Positions 1-8,558 of a stretch of 64,000 nucleotides of DNA are shown piece by piece (position 1 is the first letter of the stretch; each line of letters opens with the position of its first letter). The stretch spans positions 1 through 64,000 of the forward strand of contig NZ_CAKMNW010000017.1 of the NCBI RefSeq assembly GCF_927904885.1, given 5' to 3'. The notes beneath the pieces were generated by a model. It did not search any database, was not told the origin of the DNA, and was given only the letters and a program-made list of their open reading frames with translations. The stretch comes from Candidatus Nitrotoga sp. M5 (GTDB lineage Bacteria; Pseudomonadota; Gammaproteobacteria; Burkholderiales; Gallionellaceae). The translations under genes and the position numbers were made by a program.

Positions 1-820
1 TTAATCTGAGTGGAACTGATCGGCACGGCAGAAAGACCTGTCGGTACGGTCGGTGGAGTCGTGTCAGTACTAGACGCGGCAACACCCCATGCCTCAATTT
101 CAGTGATACGGGAATGGCTGGAAAGTGCACTGGTAATGTTCACCCGAATTCGGTCGGTGGTGTACGAAGCGAAGTTTACTGTCCGCTTAACCAGATTATT
201 TCCGTTTACCGTAGCAAGCGTAACCCAGGCCGATCCATCCCAGCCCTGGACGGTAAAGCCGGTTACACCCCAATTGCTAAAAGTTAACGTATCAGTCGGC
301 TCGATCGGATTTGGATAGTTATCCTGTAGCGTGTAGAGCACTACCCGATTGACATCCTTCGTACCATTAAAGTTGATTTGCACCCAATCTGGATAGGCAT
401 TGAACGTTGCATCACGCCAGCCTCCCCCATTAGCCCAAGGTGCACCAGTACGCTGATTGTTGTTGACCGCCGCAATTGGAAAGTCACTATTAACACTGGA
501 CGACGCCAAAGCCACCGCACCAACGCTGGCAAGCGCGAGGTTACTACTCGTCGTTGCAGACGTTGTCGTTGCCAATACCGGGGCGGTCTGCGCCGAGCAG
601 TTGTTTGCAGCATCACAGGCCGACACGGTATAGCTATAGCTGGTCGAGGCAGTCAAATTCGTATCGCTATAGCTCGTCGTAACCGGGCTGCCAACCAGAG
701 AACCATCGCGATAAACTTTGTAGCCCGATACGCCCACATTGTCCGTCGAAGCCGTCCAGCTCAGGTTAATCTGAGTGGAACTGATCGGCACGGCAGAAAG
801 ACCTGTCGGTACGGTCGGTG
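1..820 (-). repeat. Near-identical FnIII-encoding DNA repeat (units at 1-55 and 766-820)
   Basis: Bases 1-55 are identical to bases 766-820 over all 55 positions. Both encode the first strand of a fibronectin III module in the protease gene. The identity at DNA level, including third codon positions, points to recent internal duplication or gene conversion of modules. The second unit is cut by the window edge, so the repeat length and copy number cannot be seen. Confidence 0.85.
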
Positions 821-1925
821 ATAAATTATCTGCGCCACAACCCCCACTGACTGTTCCAGTTCCATCAATTTTAAAAGTGGCCGATGTCACGCATCCAGCA
901 GTAATAACAAGTTGTGTCGGCGAACTCCCTCCAAATACAACTGGAGCGATCGCCACCCCATTATTGTAAAGTGGTGGTTGAAACGAAAGACCGGAGGATG
1001 AATCTGCATAGGGCCCGACACTGGAGCCTGCAGTAAACTCTGTCTGAATGGCTTCGGCGTGCAATGTGTAGTTGCCAGGGGGCAGCAACAACTTAAAGTA
1101 ACCGGTATTCTGAATGAGATAATCAGAAACAAAGCTAAACACTTTATTAGTGCTTACTTCCTTTGCCCAGATGTTCGCGCCAGGGATAGGCGTACCATTG
1201 GCTTGGGTGAAAATTCCGGTAAGCTGACCATAAACGTTGTCCAGCGATGCATCCGGATAAAGGGCGCTCACTGCGGCAATGTCATCTTCGTGTAAAGAAT
1301 TTAAACTCCGATATGCAATGGGGTACATTAATGGATAGCTTGAAGTAACCAACCCTTGTGAATTATCCAATTGTGTGTGATCCAAGCCGATCATGTGTCC
1401 GGCTTCATGGGCAAGAACGGTTTTCATAGTCGTATCACTAATGGAGATGTTGCCGTTGATCACGGCACGGCCTTCTGAATATTCACACTGTGAACCGTTA
1501 TTATTCCAGCCAGAACCAGCAAAACCAAGTACGCTATTTCTTGCACCGTTACCGAATATGGCATCAACAATTGAACCATCGGTGTCATAAATCACTGGAT
1601 TCAAGCCATCCGAGAAATCATACAGAAACGCCGAATAATTACTGGAAGTCACATCCACTGTAAGATCTGTCCCGCGAGAGAGCGACACTGTTGAGCTCGC
1701 CACATTTGTCCATCGAGATACCGCATCTGTAACTAGCGTGTCTGCCTGCGCGTTAGTACGGGAACCAAGAGCGCCTAGATCGTAGTTAAGCGACACCGAG
1801 CCCGCGCCAGGATATTTTGTAGGCAGCTGATAGCAGACTACTAATGGGCCACCAGCAAATACAGAAACCGAAAATATAATTAACGCGCCAGCCACGAGGC
1901 CGCGCATAATTCTCAGGAAAGTCAT
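1..1925 (-). CDS. Secreted metzincin metalloprotease with FnIII and F5/8 C modules (partial)
   Basis: The frame is open from ATG 1925 to the left window edge (641 codons, no stop), so the C-terminus is missing. The N-terminus has a signal-peptide-like hydrophobic stretch ending near VFAGG. The zinc site HEAGHMIGLDH lies at residues 173-183 and is followed by a Met-turn-like LMYP, which is the metzincin (matrixin-like M10) signature. Downstream come a carboxypeptidase-regulatory-like stretch, a fibronectin type III module (PTVPTGLSAVPIS...), a discoidin/F5-8 C-like carbohydrate-binding domain, and the start of a second FnIII module almost identical to the first. The start codon overlaps the stop of the upstream small secreted protein (ATGA), so the two are coupled. 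It probably acts outside the cell on protein or matrix substrates; the specificity is unknown. Confidence 0.85.
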   Translation of the reverse strand, partial: MTFLRIMRGLVAGALIIFSVSVFAGGPLVVCYQLPTKYPGAGSVSLNYDLGALGSRTNAQADTLVTDAVSRWTNVASSTVSLSRGTDLTVDVTSSNYSAFLYDFSDGLNPVIYDTDGSIVDAIFGNGARNSVLGFAGSGWNNNGSQCEYSEGRAVINGNISISDTTMKTVLAHEAGHMIGLDHTQLDNSQGLVTSSYPLMYPIAYRSLNSLHEDDIAAVSALYPDASLDNVYGQLTGIFTQANGTPIPGANIWAKEVSTNKVFSFVSDYLIQNTGYFKLLLPPGNYTLHAEAIQTEFTAGSSVGPYADSSSGLSFQPPLYNNGVAIAPVVFGGSSPTQLVITAGCVTSATFKIDGTGTVSGGCGADNLSPTVPTGLSAVPISSTQINLSWTASTDNVGVSGYKVYRDGSLVGSPVTTSYSDTNLTASTSYSYTVSACDAANNCSAQTAPVLATTTSATTSSNLALASVGAVALASSSVNSDFPIAAVNNNQRTGAPWANGGGWRDATFNAYPDWVQINFNGTKDVNRVVLYTLQDNYPNPIEPTDTLTFSNWGVTGFTVQGWDGSAWVTLATVNGNNLVKRTVNFASYTTDRIRVNITSALSSHSRITEIEAWGVAASSTDTTPPTVPTGLSAVPISSTQI

Positions 1926-2503
1926 TTAACCGTTCCCCCTTGCTGACGCACAAGTCGCTTAAATTCTTCGAGATCAAGCCGCTTGACGGGCCCAGGCGCC
2001 TTCTGCATTCTACTTAAAGCGGGTAAGGTCACCAAGGAAGTTGGGAAGCCCAAGGTCATTTCTTTGAAATCTCTGCCATTGGTTACATCAAAGCCGGTTG
2101 GCACCGAGATGATATTAAATTTTCCCTGACCAAGACCCACAGGACTGGAGAAACCTGATGCCGAAACGCCATACAGGAAAAGCACGTAACTCTCCCCCAC
2201 TGTAAAAGTAGGTATGCCTGTTATTTGATTTATTTTCCCCTGTAGCTCTCCACCGATTTGCTTAATGGTATGTGTGGCTCCAACTTCACCCTTGAGCACC
2301 TCCTGAACTTCAAAAGTACTAAAAGTTACAATTGCATTTGTTTGTGGATCAAGTTCGCTGTGGTTCTCAATGGATTTGCCCTGAAATGCGATAGCGGCAT
2401 CGTTGACGATTTCATCCAGGTAAAGTGGTAACACACTCATGGCTCGTGCCGGCAGTGCAATTACAAGGCTGATCAAACAGGTAAAAAGTAGTTGTCTTGG
2501 CAT
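1922..2503 (-). CDS. Small secreted protein of unknown function, coupled to the protease
   Basis: This is a 193-residue protein starting at ATG 2503 (MPRQLLFTCL...). The start was chosen because GGAGGT lies about seven bases upstream and an export signal (LISLVIALPARA) follows at once. The frame is open further upstream but that part is not protein-like. The mature part has no motif I recognise. It is predicted to be periplasmic or extracellular. It contains a beta-rich stretch with 'GESYVLFLYG' near residues 100-112, a phrase I associate with uncharacterised exported proteins that sit beside matrixin-like proteases. Its stop overlaps the protease start by ATGA, so it may be a partner, inhibitor or chaperone of the protease; that is inference only. 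Confidence 0.75.
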   Translation of the reverse strand: MPRQLLFTCLISLVIALPARAMSVLPLYLDEIVNDAAIAFQGKSIENHSELDPQTNAIVTFSTFEVQEVLKGEVGATHTIKQIGGELQGKINQITGIPTFTVGESYVLFLYGVSASGFSSPVGLGQGKFNIISVPTGFDVTNGRDFKEMTLGFPTSLVTLPALSRMQKAPGPVKRLDLEEFKRLVRQQGGTVK

Positions 2504-2718
2504 GGAAGTACCTCCAAAGGGGTAACGCATATGATTCAGCATCCTAAAATATATATTGACACGACCCAGTAAAGTTTGAAGCAACAGGTGTTTCACTGTG
2601 CAGCTGATTGGCTGACAAACTAAAACATAGCTTGGCCGTATCGATAGGTAAATGTTTAACGCAAGGGAAATAATCAATTCCAATGCGCTTTCAGACTCAA
2701 TTTTCTGTAATTAGAAGG

Positions 2719-2835
2719 CATCTCGAAAAATCGAATTTAGCAAGCAGCCGCTTTGCGGCTTGCCCACTTACCTCTCTATCGACACAAATTGGCAATACTA
2801 AAAAGTTATCGCTTGCACATCAACAAAAATTGTTA
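2719..2835 (+). repeat. Degenerate copy of the dispersed MITE-like repeat
   Basis: The left end CATCTCGAAAAATCGAATTT resembles the terminal repeat of the copy at 31061-31229. It is followed by a small hairpin (GCCGC-TTT-GCGGC) and GCTTGCCCACTTACC, which matches the GCTTGCCTGCTTACC core of the copy at 49819. The right end is not recognisable, so the stated end is approximate. Confidence 0.4.
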
Positions 2836-3410
2836 AGCAAAATTCATACCTTTTAAGCCATTCTTAAAAATATAATTATTAATTACAAAGCATTAAATAT
2901 TTATTTGCAGGTATAAGACACTTGCAGGAGCATTTTAATAGGTCAACTGTAAAAAATTTCGACAAAATAAAAATTCATGATGCATATGGATTCTCAAGCT
3001 TAGACATTCAGGGTCAAGCGAACTGCACACAGCGAATAGCAAAATCGCAACTTTGGACAACAGAAGATTCACATAATGCTAAAGAAATACTGAACAGAAG
3101 GAACGAATCGCCGCCACCCTGCTCTTGAAGTACTTATATTAACGTACAGAGTAGCGATCAATGAGGCGTTTTTTATTCCGCACCCGGTGTCCAATGTCCT
3201 ACGCTCTTACTATTTATCTTGCTTATTGAGTTGAATTAGCAATCTACTCACTGCCGTTCCACCTTGCTTTCGTACTAACTCCGTCGAATTGCTTTGCCAC
3301 TGCATACATAATCTCTCGAGAGCTGGATGACACGCGTAGTTAGCGCCACAGGGTGACCTAATATAAACTTCTCGAGAGCGGCCACGTCCGAACGCTAAGT
3401 GCCATAAAGT

Positions 3411-3560
3411 CATCTAAAAAAATTCAATTTAGCGTGCAACCTACCTGCTTACCCAATTGCCAGGTGAGACAAGGCGCGAGTAAAAAATTGAACACAGCGT
3501 ATATTTTGATATGCATTCGATAATTTTTTTTAGTATCGCCGAATTGTGCCGATAGTGAGG
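3411..3560 (+). repeat. Copy of the dispersed MITE-like repeat
   Basis: It begins CATCTAAAAAAATTCAATTT, contains CTGCTTACC, then ACAAGGCGCGAGTAAAAA and ATATTTTGATATG, and ends near GAATTGTGCCG. The order and spacing of these blocks match the 31061-31229 copy. The right terminal inverted repeat is eroded. Confidence 0.6.
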
Positions 3561-3914
3561 AAAGAAGACAAAACGTCAGGCAGCTGCTCGCAAAATTACT
3601 TTTTAGAGTGCTCTACAATCCACAGAGCCATAATTGCTACATCTCAGGTTTTAAACACTATGAGCTTTATCATACGTTCAATGAATATGGTTTTAGCGCA
3701 GTCTGCCACGGATCCCCCACTTTTTTTGTGGATGATGATCGGAATTTCAATCTACCTACTTTAATAGGTAGTGATTGAGTAAAAATGTTAAGATCAAAAG
3801 TAGAAAAGTCGTTCATTATGCTAATGCCTGTTCGGTATTTTATAAAATTATATAGCCGACGACAATTTTTAAAATAGCTGATCCAGAAGTCTGAATCAAA
3901 CAATGCCATTTAAT

Positions 3915-3956
3915 ATTCAATTTCCGCAGGCTCTAAAATTCAATTTCCGCAAGCTC
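3915..3956 (+). repeat. Short direct repeat upstream of wzm
   Basis: ATTCAATTTCCGCAGGCTC at 3915-3933 is repeated with one mismatch at 3938-3956, a 23-base period. It lies about 157 bases upstream of the wzm start. It could be a protein-binding site or a remnant of the terminal repeats of the MITE-like element, which share ATTCAATTT. Confidence 0.5.
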
Positions 3957-4112
3957 ATAACATACCATTAATAAAATCGAAAACATGCTGGCAGCAATTG
4001 GTGCAAGCCGCACCGAGCAATGGATTTAGTGCCAGCTAGACTGACATCCAAAAGCACGGCCAACTCAAGATAGCAATCCATCAACAAAATAACTTAGGGA
4101 GCAACAACGAAC

Positions 4113-4931
4113 ATGATTGCCGTAGTAAAAAATCTTGTCGAATACCGCGAATTGATGGGTGTACTTGCTTGGAAGAACGTCACGCTGCGCTACAAGCAGG
4201 CATATCTAGGCATTGCCTGGGCGGTAGTGAAGCCACTTGTCCTCATGCTGATCTTTACATTGGTTAAAAGCTTCGTTGGCATTGATAGTGGCAACATCCC
4301 TTATCCCCTCCTGACTTTCGCTGCGCTCATGCCCTGGATTTTCTTTCAAGAATCTGCATCTGAGGGAGTAAGCAGTGTGGTAGGCAATGCCAATCTAATC
4401 AAAAAAATCTATTTCCCGCGCGAGATATTCCCCATAACAGCAGTCGTCACCAAGCTCGTTGAGCTTGGCATCAACTTTTTTATTCTGGCTGGGCTCATGA
4501 TTTGGTTTCAATACATACCCAGCATATACATCCTATGGGTACCATTCATTATTCTATATACAATTCTGGCAGCTTTAAGCATCGCATTTGTCGGCGCTGC
4601 AATCAACGTTTACTATCGAGATGTAGGAGCCGCCCTGCCCGTGCTGCTTTCTCTACTCATGTACGCTTCTCCGGTGATTTACCCATTGCAGTTAGTAAAA
4701 AGTAAACTTTTAGAGCAACAAGCCGCCGGCGAGTGGTCCAATTTGCTTTATACCCTGTATACCCTTAACCCGTTGGCGGGCATCATTGACGCATTTCAAA
4801 GTGTTGTACTGAGAAATGAGCCTCCGGATTTGGCAGCTATGGTACCCGGCTTTATCTTGGTTGCAATCTTGCTCCCACTAAGCTACGCCTTCTTTAAGCG
4901 TGCGGAATCTTATTTCGCGGACGTAATTTAA
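4113..4931 (+). CDS. wzm: ABC-2 type polysaccharide export permease (Wzm-like)
   Basis: The product is a 272-residue integral membrane protein with about six hydrophobic helices, the usual size and profile of ABC-2 permeases that export O-antigen, capsule or teichoic acid. The N-terminal LAWKNVTLRYKQAYLGIAWAV phrase and the later NVYYRDVGAALPVLL phrase are typical of the Wzm/TagG/KpsM family. It would form the inner-membrane channel for a lipid-linked glycan together with the ATPase encoded at 5690. AGGGAG at about 4096-4101 supports the ATG at 4113. Unusually, it is separated from its ATPase partner by more than 700 bases, whereas such pairs normally touch. Confidence 0.93.
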   Translation: MIAVVKNLVEYRELMGVLAWKNVTLRYKQAYLGIAWAVVKPLVLMLIFTLVKSFVGIDSGNIPYPLLTFAALMPWIFFQESASEGVSSVVGNANLIKKIYFPREIFPITAVVTKLVELGINFFILAGLMIWFQYIPSIYILWVPFIILYTILAALSIAFVGAAINVYYRDVGAALPVLLSLLMYASPVIYPLQLVKSKLLEQQAAGEWSNLLYTLYTLNPLAGIIDAFQSVVLRNEPPDLAAMVPGFILVAILLPLSYAFFKRAESYFADVI

Positions 4932-5141
4932 GGATAGCGGATAGGCATTAAAGGGTGTCTCTACAATTTCGTCATTCCAGCGAAGGCGGTCATCCAGAAC
5001 TTGGAAACAATTATGAACAGATACAGAAGCTGTCCAAGTCGCCTTCTGTACATGACACAACTGAGTTTATATTGATTTCCGAATGGAAGATATCAAGCGA
5101 GATCGTACAACTTATAGACTATCCACTAAAGACTAACCGCT

Positions 5142-5288
5142 ATGGAAATCATCGAAGTTAATCACACCACCAAGAAATACAAGACCGGTCACAACGACGT
5201 CAATAAGTGTCAAACGCTCAAGTTTCTAGCCAAAGAGTCGAAATCGAAGTTTGTCACTATCAAACTTGAGATGACACTGCATGTTTGA
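5142..5288 (+). pseudogene. Relic of the 5' end of a wzt-type ATPase gene
   Basis: The short frame starts MEIIEVNHTTKKYKTG. Its first 13 residues closely match the start of the intact Wzt at 5690 (MPIIEVNQVTKEYQLG), and the DNA ATCATCGAAGT is shared exactly. After that the resemblance is lost and a stop is reached after 48 codons, before any Walker A motif. This looks like a truncated duplication or an old start of the ATPase gene stranded next to wzm. Confidence 0.65.
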
Positions 5289-5322
5289 GTAAGCTATAGG
5301 CTAATTCGCACCAAATTCAGGG

Positions 5323-5400
5323 AGCTTCTAAAATTCATTTTTCCAGATATGACAAAGCGCGAGGCTACTGTTCACGAAATTGCGATTTTTAAAGATACCC
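5323..5400 (+). repeat. Short internally deleted copy of the MITE-like repeat
   Basis: The left end CTTCTAAAATTCATTTTT and the right end AAATTGCGATTTTTAAAG form an imperfect inverted pair. ACAAAGCGCGAG between them resembles the ACAAGGCGCGAG core. It is about half the length of the fuller copies, which suggests internal deletion. Confidence 0.45.
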
Positions 5401-5689
5401 TAGTGCGAGCTTTACTTTGAGAAATAGAAGCCTATACATCGTACCCTATGTAGAAGCTCTGCTTAAGGAATACGCTGTCAGTGATTGAGCTTTAAACATT
5501 AAGGGCAATTGATAATGTCAGACAGAGGCACGATTTTATCTATTAATTTTCCAAAATGGCAGCCCTAGGAAATTTCGCAAAGGTGATAAAATCGCGATTT
5601 TTCCTGATCCAAAAGAAGAAAGTATTGTAAAAAACGTTTACCTATATTCTCAGACAGACTGCTCTAAGTAAGAAAGACTTTAAATAACT

Positions 5690-6943
5690 ATGCCCATCAT
5701 CGAAGTCAACCAAGTCACCAAAGAATATCAGCTCGGCCAATTACAAAATATGAAAACCACTGCTTTAAATCAGTGGCGGCGGCTTACAGGTCAACCGATT
5801 GAAGAACGTGCCCCGTTCAAGGCGCTGGATGACGTAAATTTCAGCATCGAAGCAGGCGAAGTTGTCGGCATAATTGGCCAGAATGGTGCCGGCAAGAGCA
5901 CGATGCTCAAGCTGTTGGCCAATATTTCTAAACCCTCAAGTGGCAGCATCACAGTCAAGGGCAAGGTAGCGCCACTGATCGAGGTAGGCGCAGGCTTGGT
6001 GGGCGATCTCACTGGGCGCGAAAATATCTACCTCAACGGTGCCATCTTGGGCATCCCTAAAGCAGAAATAACACGCAAGTTCGATGATGTCGTAGCCTTC
6101 GCTGAACTTGAAGAGTTCATCGATACACCGGTTAAGCGTTACTCTTCCGGCATGCAGGTGCGACTGGGCTTTGCCATCGCTACCAGCGTGGAATCAGACA
6201 TCCTTATCGTAGATGAAGTGCTGGCGGTGGGCGATCTGGCGTTTCAGAGGAAATGTTTTGACCGGATGGAGGATTTAATCAAGGGACAAGGAAAAACAGT
6301 TTTGTTGGTGTCACACAATATCCGACAGGTTGAGCGTATGTGCTCACGGGCAATCTTACTAGTCCATGGCAAAATCAATACTGATGGCAAGTCTTTGGAT
6401 GTATGTGAAGATTTCTATCGCAAGAGTAACGAAAAAGTTCTCGCCAACCAACGAGATGGACACAAGGCACAGATTAATTCCTCGGGAGAAGTCGATATTC
6501 TCGATATTGAGGTTCTGAATGCAGATGGGCAGTCTATTCAGGAAATCGCATCCGGGGACAGTTTGCGCGTTCGTGTCCAGTTCGAGTTAAAGCGATCAAT
6601 TGATCAGTTAGAGATAATCGTTGGCACCCATACAACCGACTTCCTTTACTTGAGTGCAGCGTCAACGATTATATTTGAGAATCGGCCACACTACGATGCT
6701 GGCCAACACGAAGTGGAGTACCTCGTTAAATCATTTCCATTGGTGAGTGGGGTATATTGCCTTAGGGTGGCCATGTTTGATGGTAATAAAAGGATGCTAT
6801 TTTCTGGAGAAACGCTTAAGACATTTAGTGTCGCGCCATCAGCAATGGAAGTGCGGCAGCCACCAATGCGAAAGCTCAGTTTAGCTACAGAATGGAAATT
6901 GAACGGTCAATATTTTGGCGATGAAGAGTCGGATGGCGCGTGA
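5690..6943 (+). CDS. wzt: Polysaccharide ABC exporter ATPase with Wzt-type C-terminal domain
   Basis: A 417-residue ATPase that powers export of a lipid-linked glycan through Wzm. It shows Walker A (GQNGAGKST, about residues 63-71), the ABC signature YSSGMQVRLGF, Walker B (ILIVDEVLAVGD) and the switch histidine in LLVSHN. The long stretch between the first strand and Walker A is typical of Wzt/TagH-type ATPases. Beyond about residue 255 comes a beta-rich domain of the Wzt C-terminal family, which in characterised systems binds the terminal modification of the polymer and couples chain termination to export. This suggests that the exported glycan carries a terminal cap, and the sulfotransferase just downstream is one candidate for making it (inference). 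Confidence 0.93.
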   Translation: MPIIEVNQVTKEYQLGQLQNMKTTALNQWRRLTGQPIEERAPFKALDDVNFSIEAGEVVGIIGQNGAGKSTMLKLLANISKPSSGSITVKGKVAPLIEVGAGLVGDLTGRENIYLNGAILGIPKAEITRKFDDVVAFAELEEFIDTPVKRYSSGMQVRLGFAIATSVESDILIVDEVLAVGDLAFQRKCFDRMEDLIKGQGKTVLLVSHNIRQVERMCSRAILLVHGKINTDGKSLDVCEDFYRKSNEKVLANQRDGHKAQINSSGEVDILDIEVLNADGQSIQEIASGDSLRVRVQFELKRSIDQLEIIVGTHTTDFLYLSAASTIIFENRPHYDAGQHEVEYLVKSFPLVSGVYCLRVAMFDGNKRMLFSGETLKTFSVAPSAMEVRQPPMRKLSLATEWKLNGQYFGDEESDGA

Positions 6944-7275
6944 AGTGTATAGCCGATGCCTCGAAATATAGAACTCAAAGCAGGTTTTGGTTTAAACAGC
7001 TTCAACGTCAATGGTTTTATGCCACTGGAGCTTACATCATAAAGAATTTGCAGTAGGGACTGCATAGCACAAAGCCCGGACGAACAACGACTAAACTTGG
7101 CAGGAAGCCGACAACGAAAAGCTTAATTTGAGGGGCTCTGGATCGATACTGATTAAGGTCTGGAATGGCGGCAACACTGCCCCTTAGAATCTCAAATGGA
7201 CAATCTTGGTTAAAACTGTCGGCGTATTGCCTGATCCAAATATTTTTACCACATGAACTTAGGTAATTAAAACGT
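6944..7275. other. Non-coding gap
   Basis: About 330 bases between wzt and the sulfotransferase gene. No gene, strong hairpin or clear promoter is visible. Confidence 0.5.
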
Positions 7276-8253
7276 ATGACTATTCTGAATTCAGGCCTAG
7301 ATTTTGATCAGGGAGCCAACTTAGTGTTCGTAGGAGGAAGTCCTCGTTCGGGAACGACGATGCTTCAAAACATGCTCGATTGTCATCCTGATATTGCGGG
7401 TGGCCCAGAATTTGATCGAGTACCAGATGTGGTGGCATTGAGAAACATGCTCATGAATTCAATCGACAACGGTCGAATCTCTGTCTTTCTAACAAAAGAC
7501 GAAGTGGATCGAGAAATTGGATATTTTATCGAAAGGCTATTCGCCCCTTATACAAGAAAGCGAAACCGCAGAATATTGAGTGAGAAGACTCCATGGAACG
7601 TGTTGCATTTCACGGCGCTGCTTGAGATATTTCCATCAGCAAAATTTATATTTTGTGTACGTGACCCACGCGCTGTAGTGTCCTCAATGCTACAAGTTGG
7701 AAAACGTGCTCAGTCATCAAAAACTGCGCCGGATTTTACTCGAAAAATTGGATGCGCCATCTCAATGGTGAAGCGTTGTAACCAGATGGGCTTTCGAGCG
7801 CTACGAGAAAATCCGGATCGTGTGTTGCTTGTTCAATATGAAGAGTTGGTGGCAGCTCCAGAGAAAATGACGCAGCAGATTTGTGGCTTTCTGGGAATTC
7901 TATGGAACAGTGAAATGCTCACTCCAGAGAAAAAAAAGCACGATGGTGAAGTGGGGGTCGATGGAGTTTGGTACAACAAAGAAATGTACTATCGTGCGCC
8001 TGAGTCTTCGCGAGTTGAGAGTTGGAGGAATGAAATTTCAACAATGCAGCATATCATTGTCGCTACTGCCTTCAAGGATGACGCAGACTTGAAAACGGCT
8101 GGATATGTTTTCTCTAGAGAGCAGCTGCCAACTTGGACCAAAATTCTAGAAAAGCTGGTGAGCCTTGTTTATGATGGCAGCAGATGGTTAAAATGGAGAT
8201 TTAATCAAATTAGAAGTTTATCAAATCACACATCACGTAACTCTAAGGTATGA
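7276..8253 (+). CDS. PAPS-dependent sulfotransferase family protein
   Basis: A 325-residue protein with the two PAPS-binding signatures of sulfotransferases: the 5'-phosphosulfate loop GSPRSGTT at residues 21-28, and the 3'-phosphate motif with FCVRDPRAVVSSML near residue 130. It is likely cytoplasmic and transfers sulfate from PAPS to a hydroxyl or amine of a sugar. Its place between the ABC exporter and the sugar-nucleotide genes suggests that the substrate is the exported polysaccharide or its lipid-linked precursor. The ribosome-binding site is weak (AGGT about ten bases before ATG 7276). Gaps of 290-330 bases on both sides suggest separate transcription or past rearrangement. The acceptor cannot be told from the sequence. 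Confidence 0.85.
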   Translation: MTILNSGLDFDQGANLVFVGGSPRSGTTMLQNMLDCHPDIAGGPEFDRVPDVVALRNMLMNSIDNGRISVFLTKDEVDREIGYFIERLFAPYTRKRNRRILSEKTPWNVLHFTALLEIFPSAKFIFCVRDPRAVVSSMLQVGKRAQSSKTAPDFTRKIGCAISMVKRCNQMGFRALRENPDRVLLVQYEELVAAPEKMTQQICGFLGILWNSEMLTPEKKKHDGEVGVDGVWYNKEMYYRAPESSRVESWRNEISTMQHIIVATAFKDDADLKTAGYVFSREQLPTWTKILEKLVSLVYDGSRWLKWRFNQIRSLSNHTSRNSKV

Positions 8254-8558
8254 AAAACTAAGCAGCGCTGTAGGTTTACATGGGATTGCGGTTGAGGCTT
8301 GTTGGAGTCCTGACGTCTGCTAGCGATTCAGAAATCCTCAAGTGGTGCAGCTCAGCGAAATTTGTTTGATATACGGTGTGGTGAGGATTTAGGCTCTTAT
8401 TTTCCGCGTTACGAAGTCATACAACTATGACAAATGCTTCTTCCCTGTTATTTTTTATGGGGCTACCGATATTTTTAATGGATAAATCAGAGTGCGGCTG
8501 GAATATTCAATTTCGTGATCAATTACCAGTTTAGTTCACAGCAAAGGTGTTACATTTT

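Larger units (their letters stand above)
2504..4112. other. Long A+T-rich gap without a convincing gene
   Basis: About 1.6 kb separates the secreted-protein gene from wzm. Short open frames on both strands (for example 2922-3128, 3210-3413 and 3546-3764) lack ribosome-binding sites and protein-like composition. The gap holds two degenerate copies of the dispersed MITE-like repeat (from about 2719 and 3411) and a short direct repeat at 3915-3956. No sigma-70 promoter could be assigned with confidence. Confidence 0.6.
4932..5689. other. Gap between wzm and wzt containing gene debris and repeats
   Basis: The 758-base gap holds a decayed copy of the wzt start (5142-5288) and a short MITE-like copy (5323-5400). 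Near 4970-4998 is a REP-like phrase, GTCATTCCAGCGAAGGCGG. No intact gene is visible. Confidence 0.6.

Noticed and set aside
2922..3764. Short plus-strand frames in the gap before wzm
   Set aside because: No ribosome-binding sites; one overlaps the MITE-like repeat.
3975..4010. A TGGCAG...GTGC pattern upstream of wzm resembling a sigma-54 promoter
   Set aside because: The distance between the GG and GC pairs is eleven bases instead of the invariant ten, and the -12 box is not TTGC.
4955..5161. 68-residue frame just after wzm
   Set aside because: It spans the REP-like phrase and the wzt relic in another frame; no sign of a gene.
8427..8534. 35-codon frame before the WxcM gene (MTNASSLLFFMG...)
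   Set aside because: Too short to judge, no ribosome-binding site, and no continuation; treated as chance.
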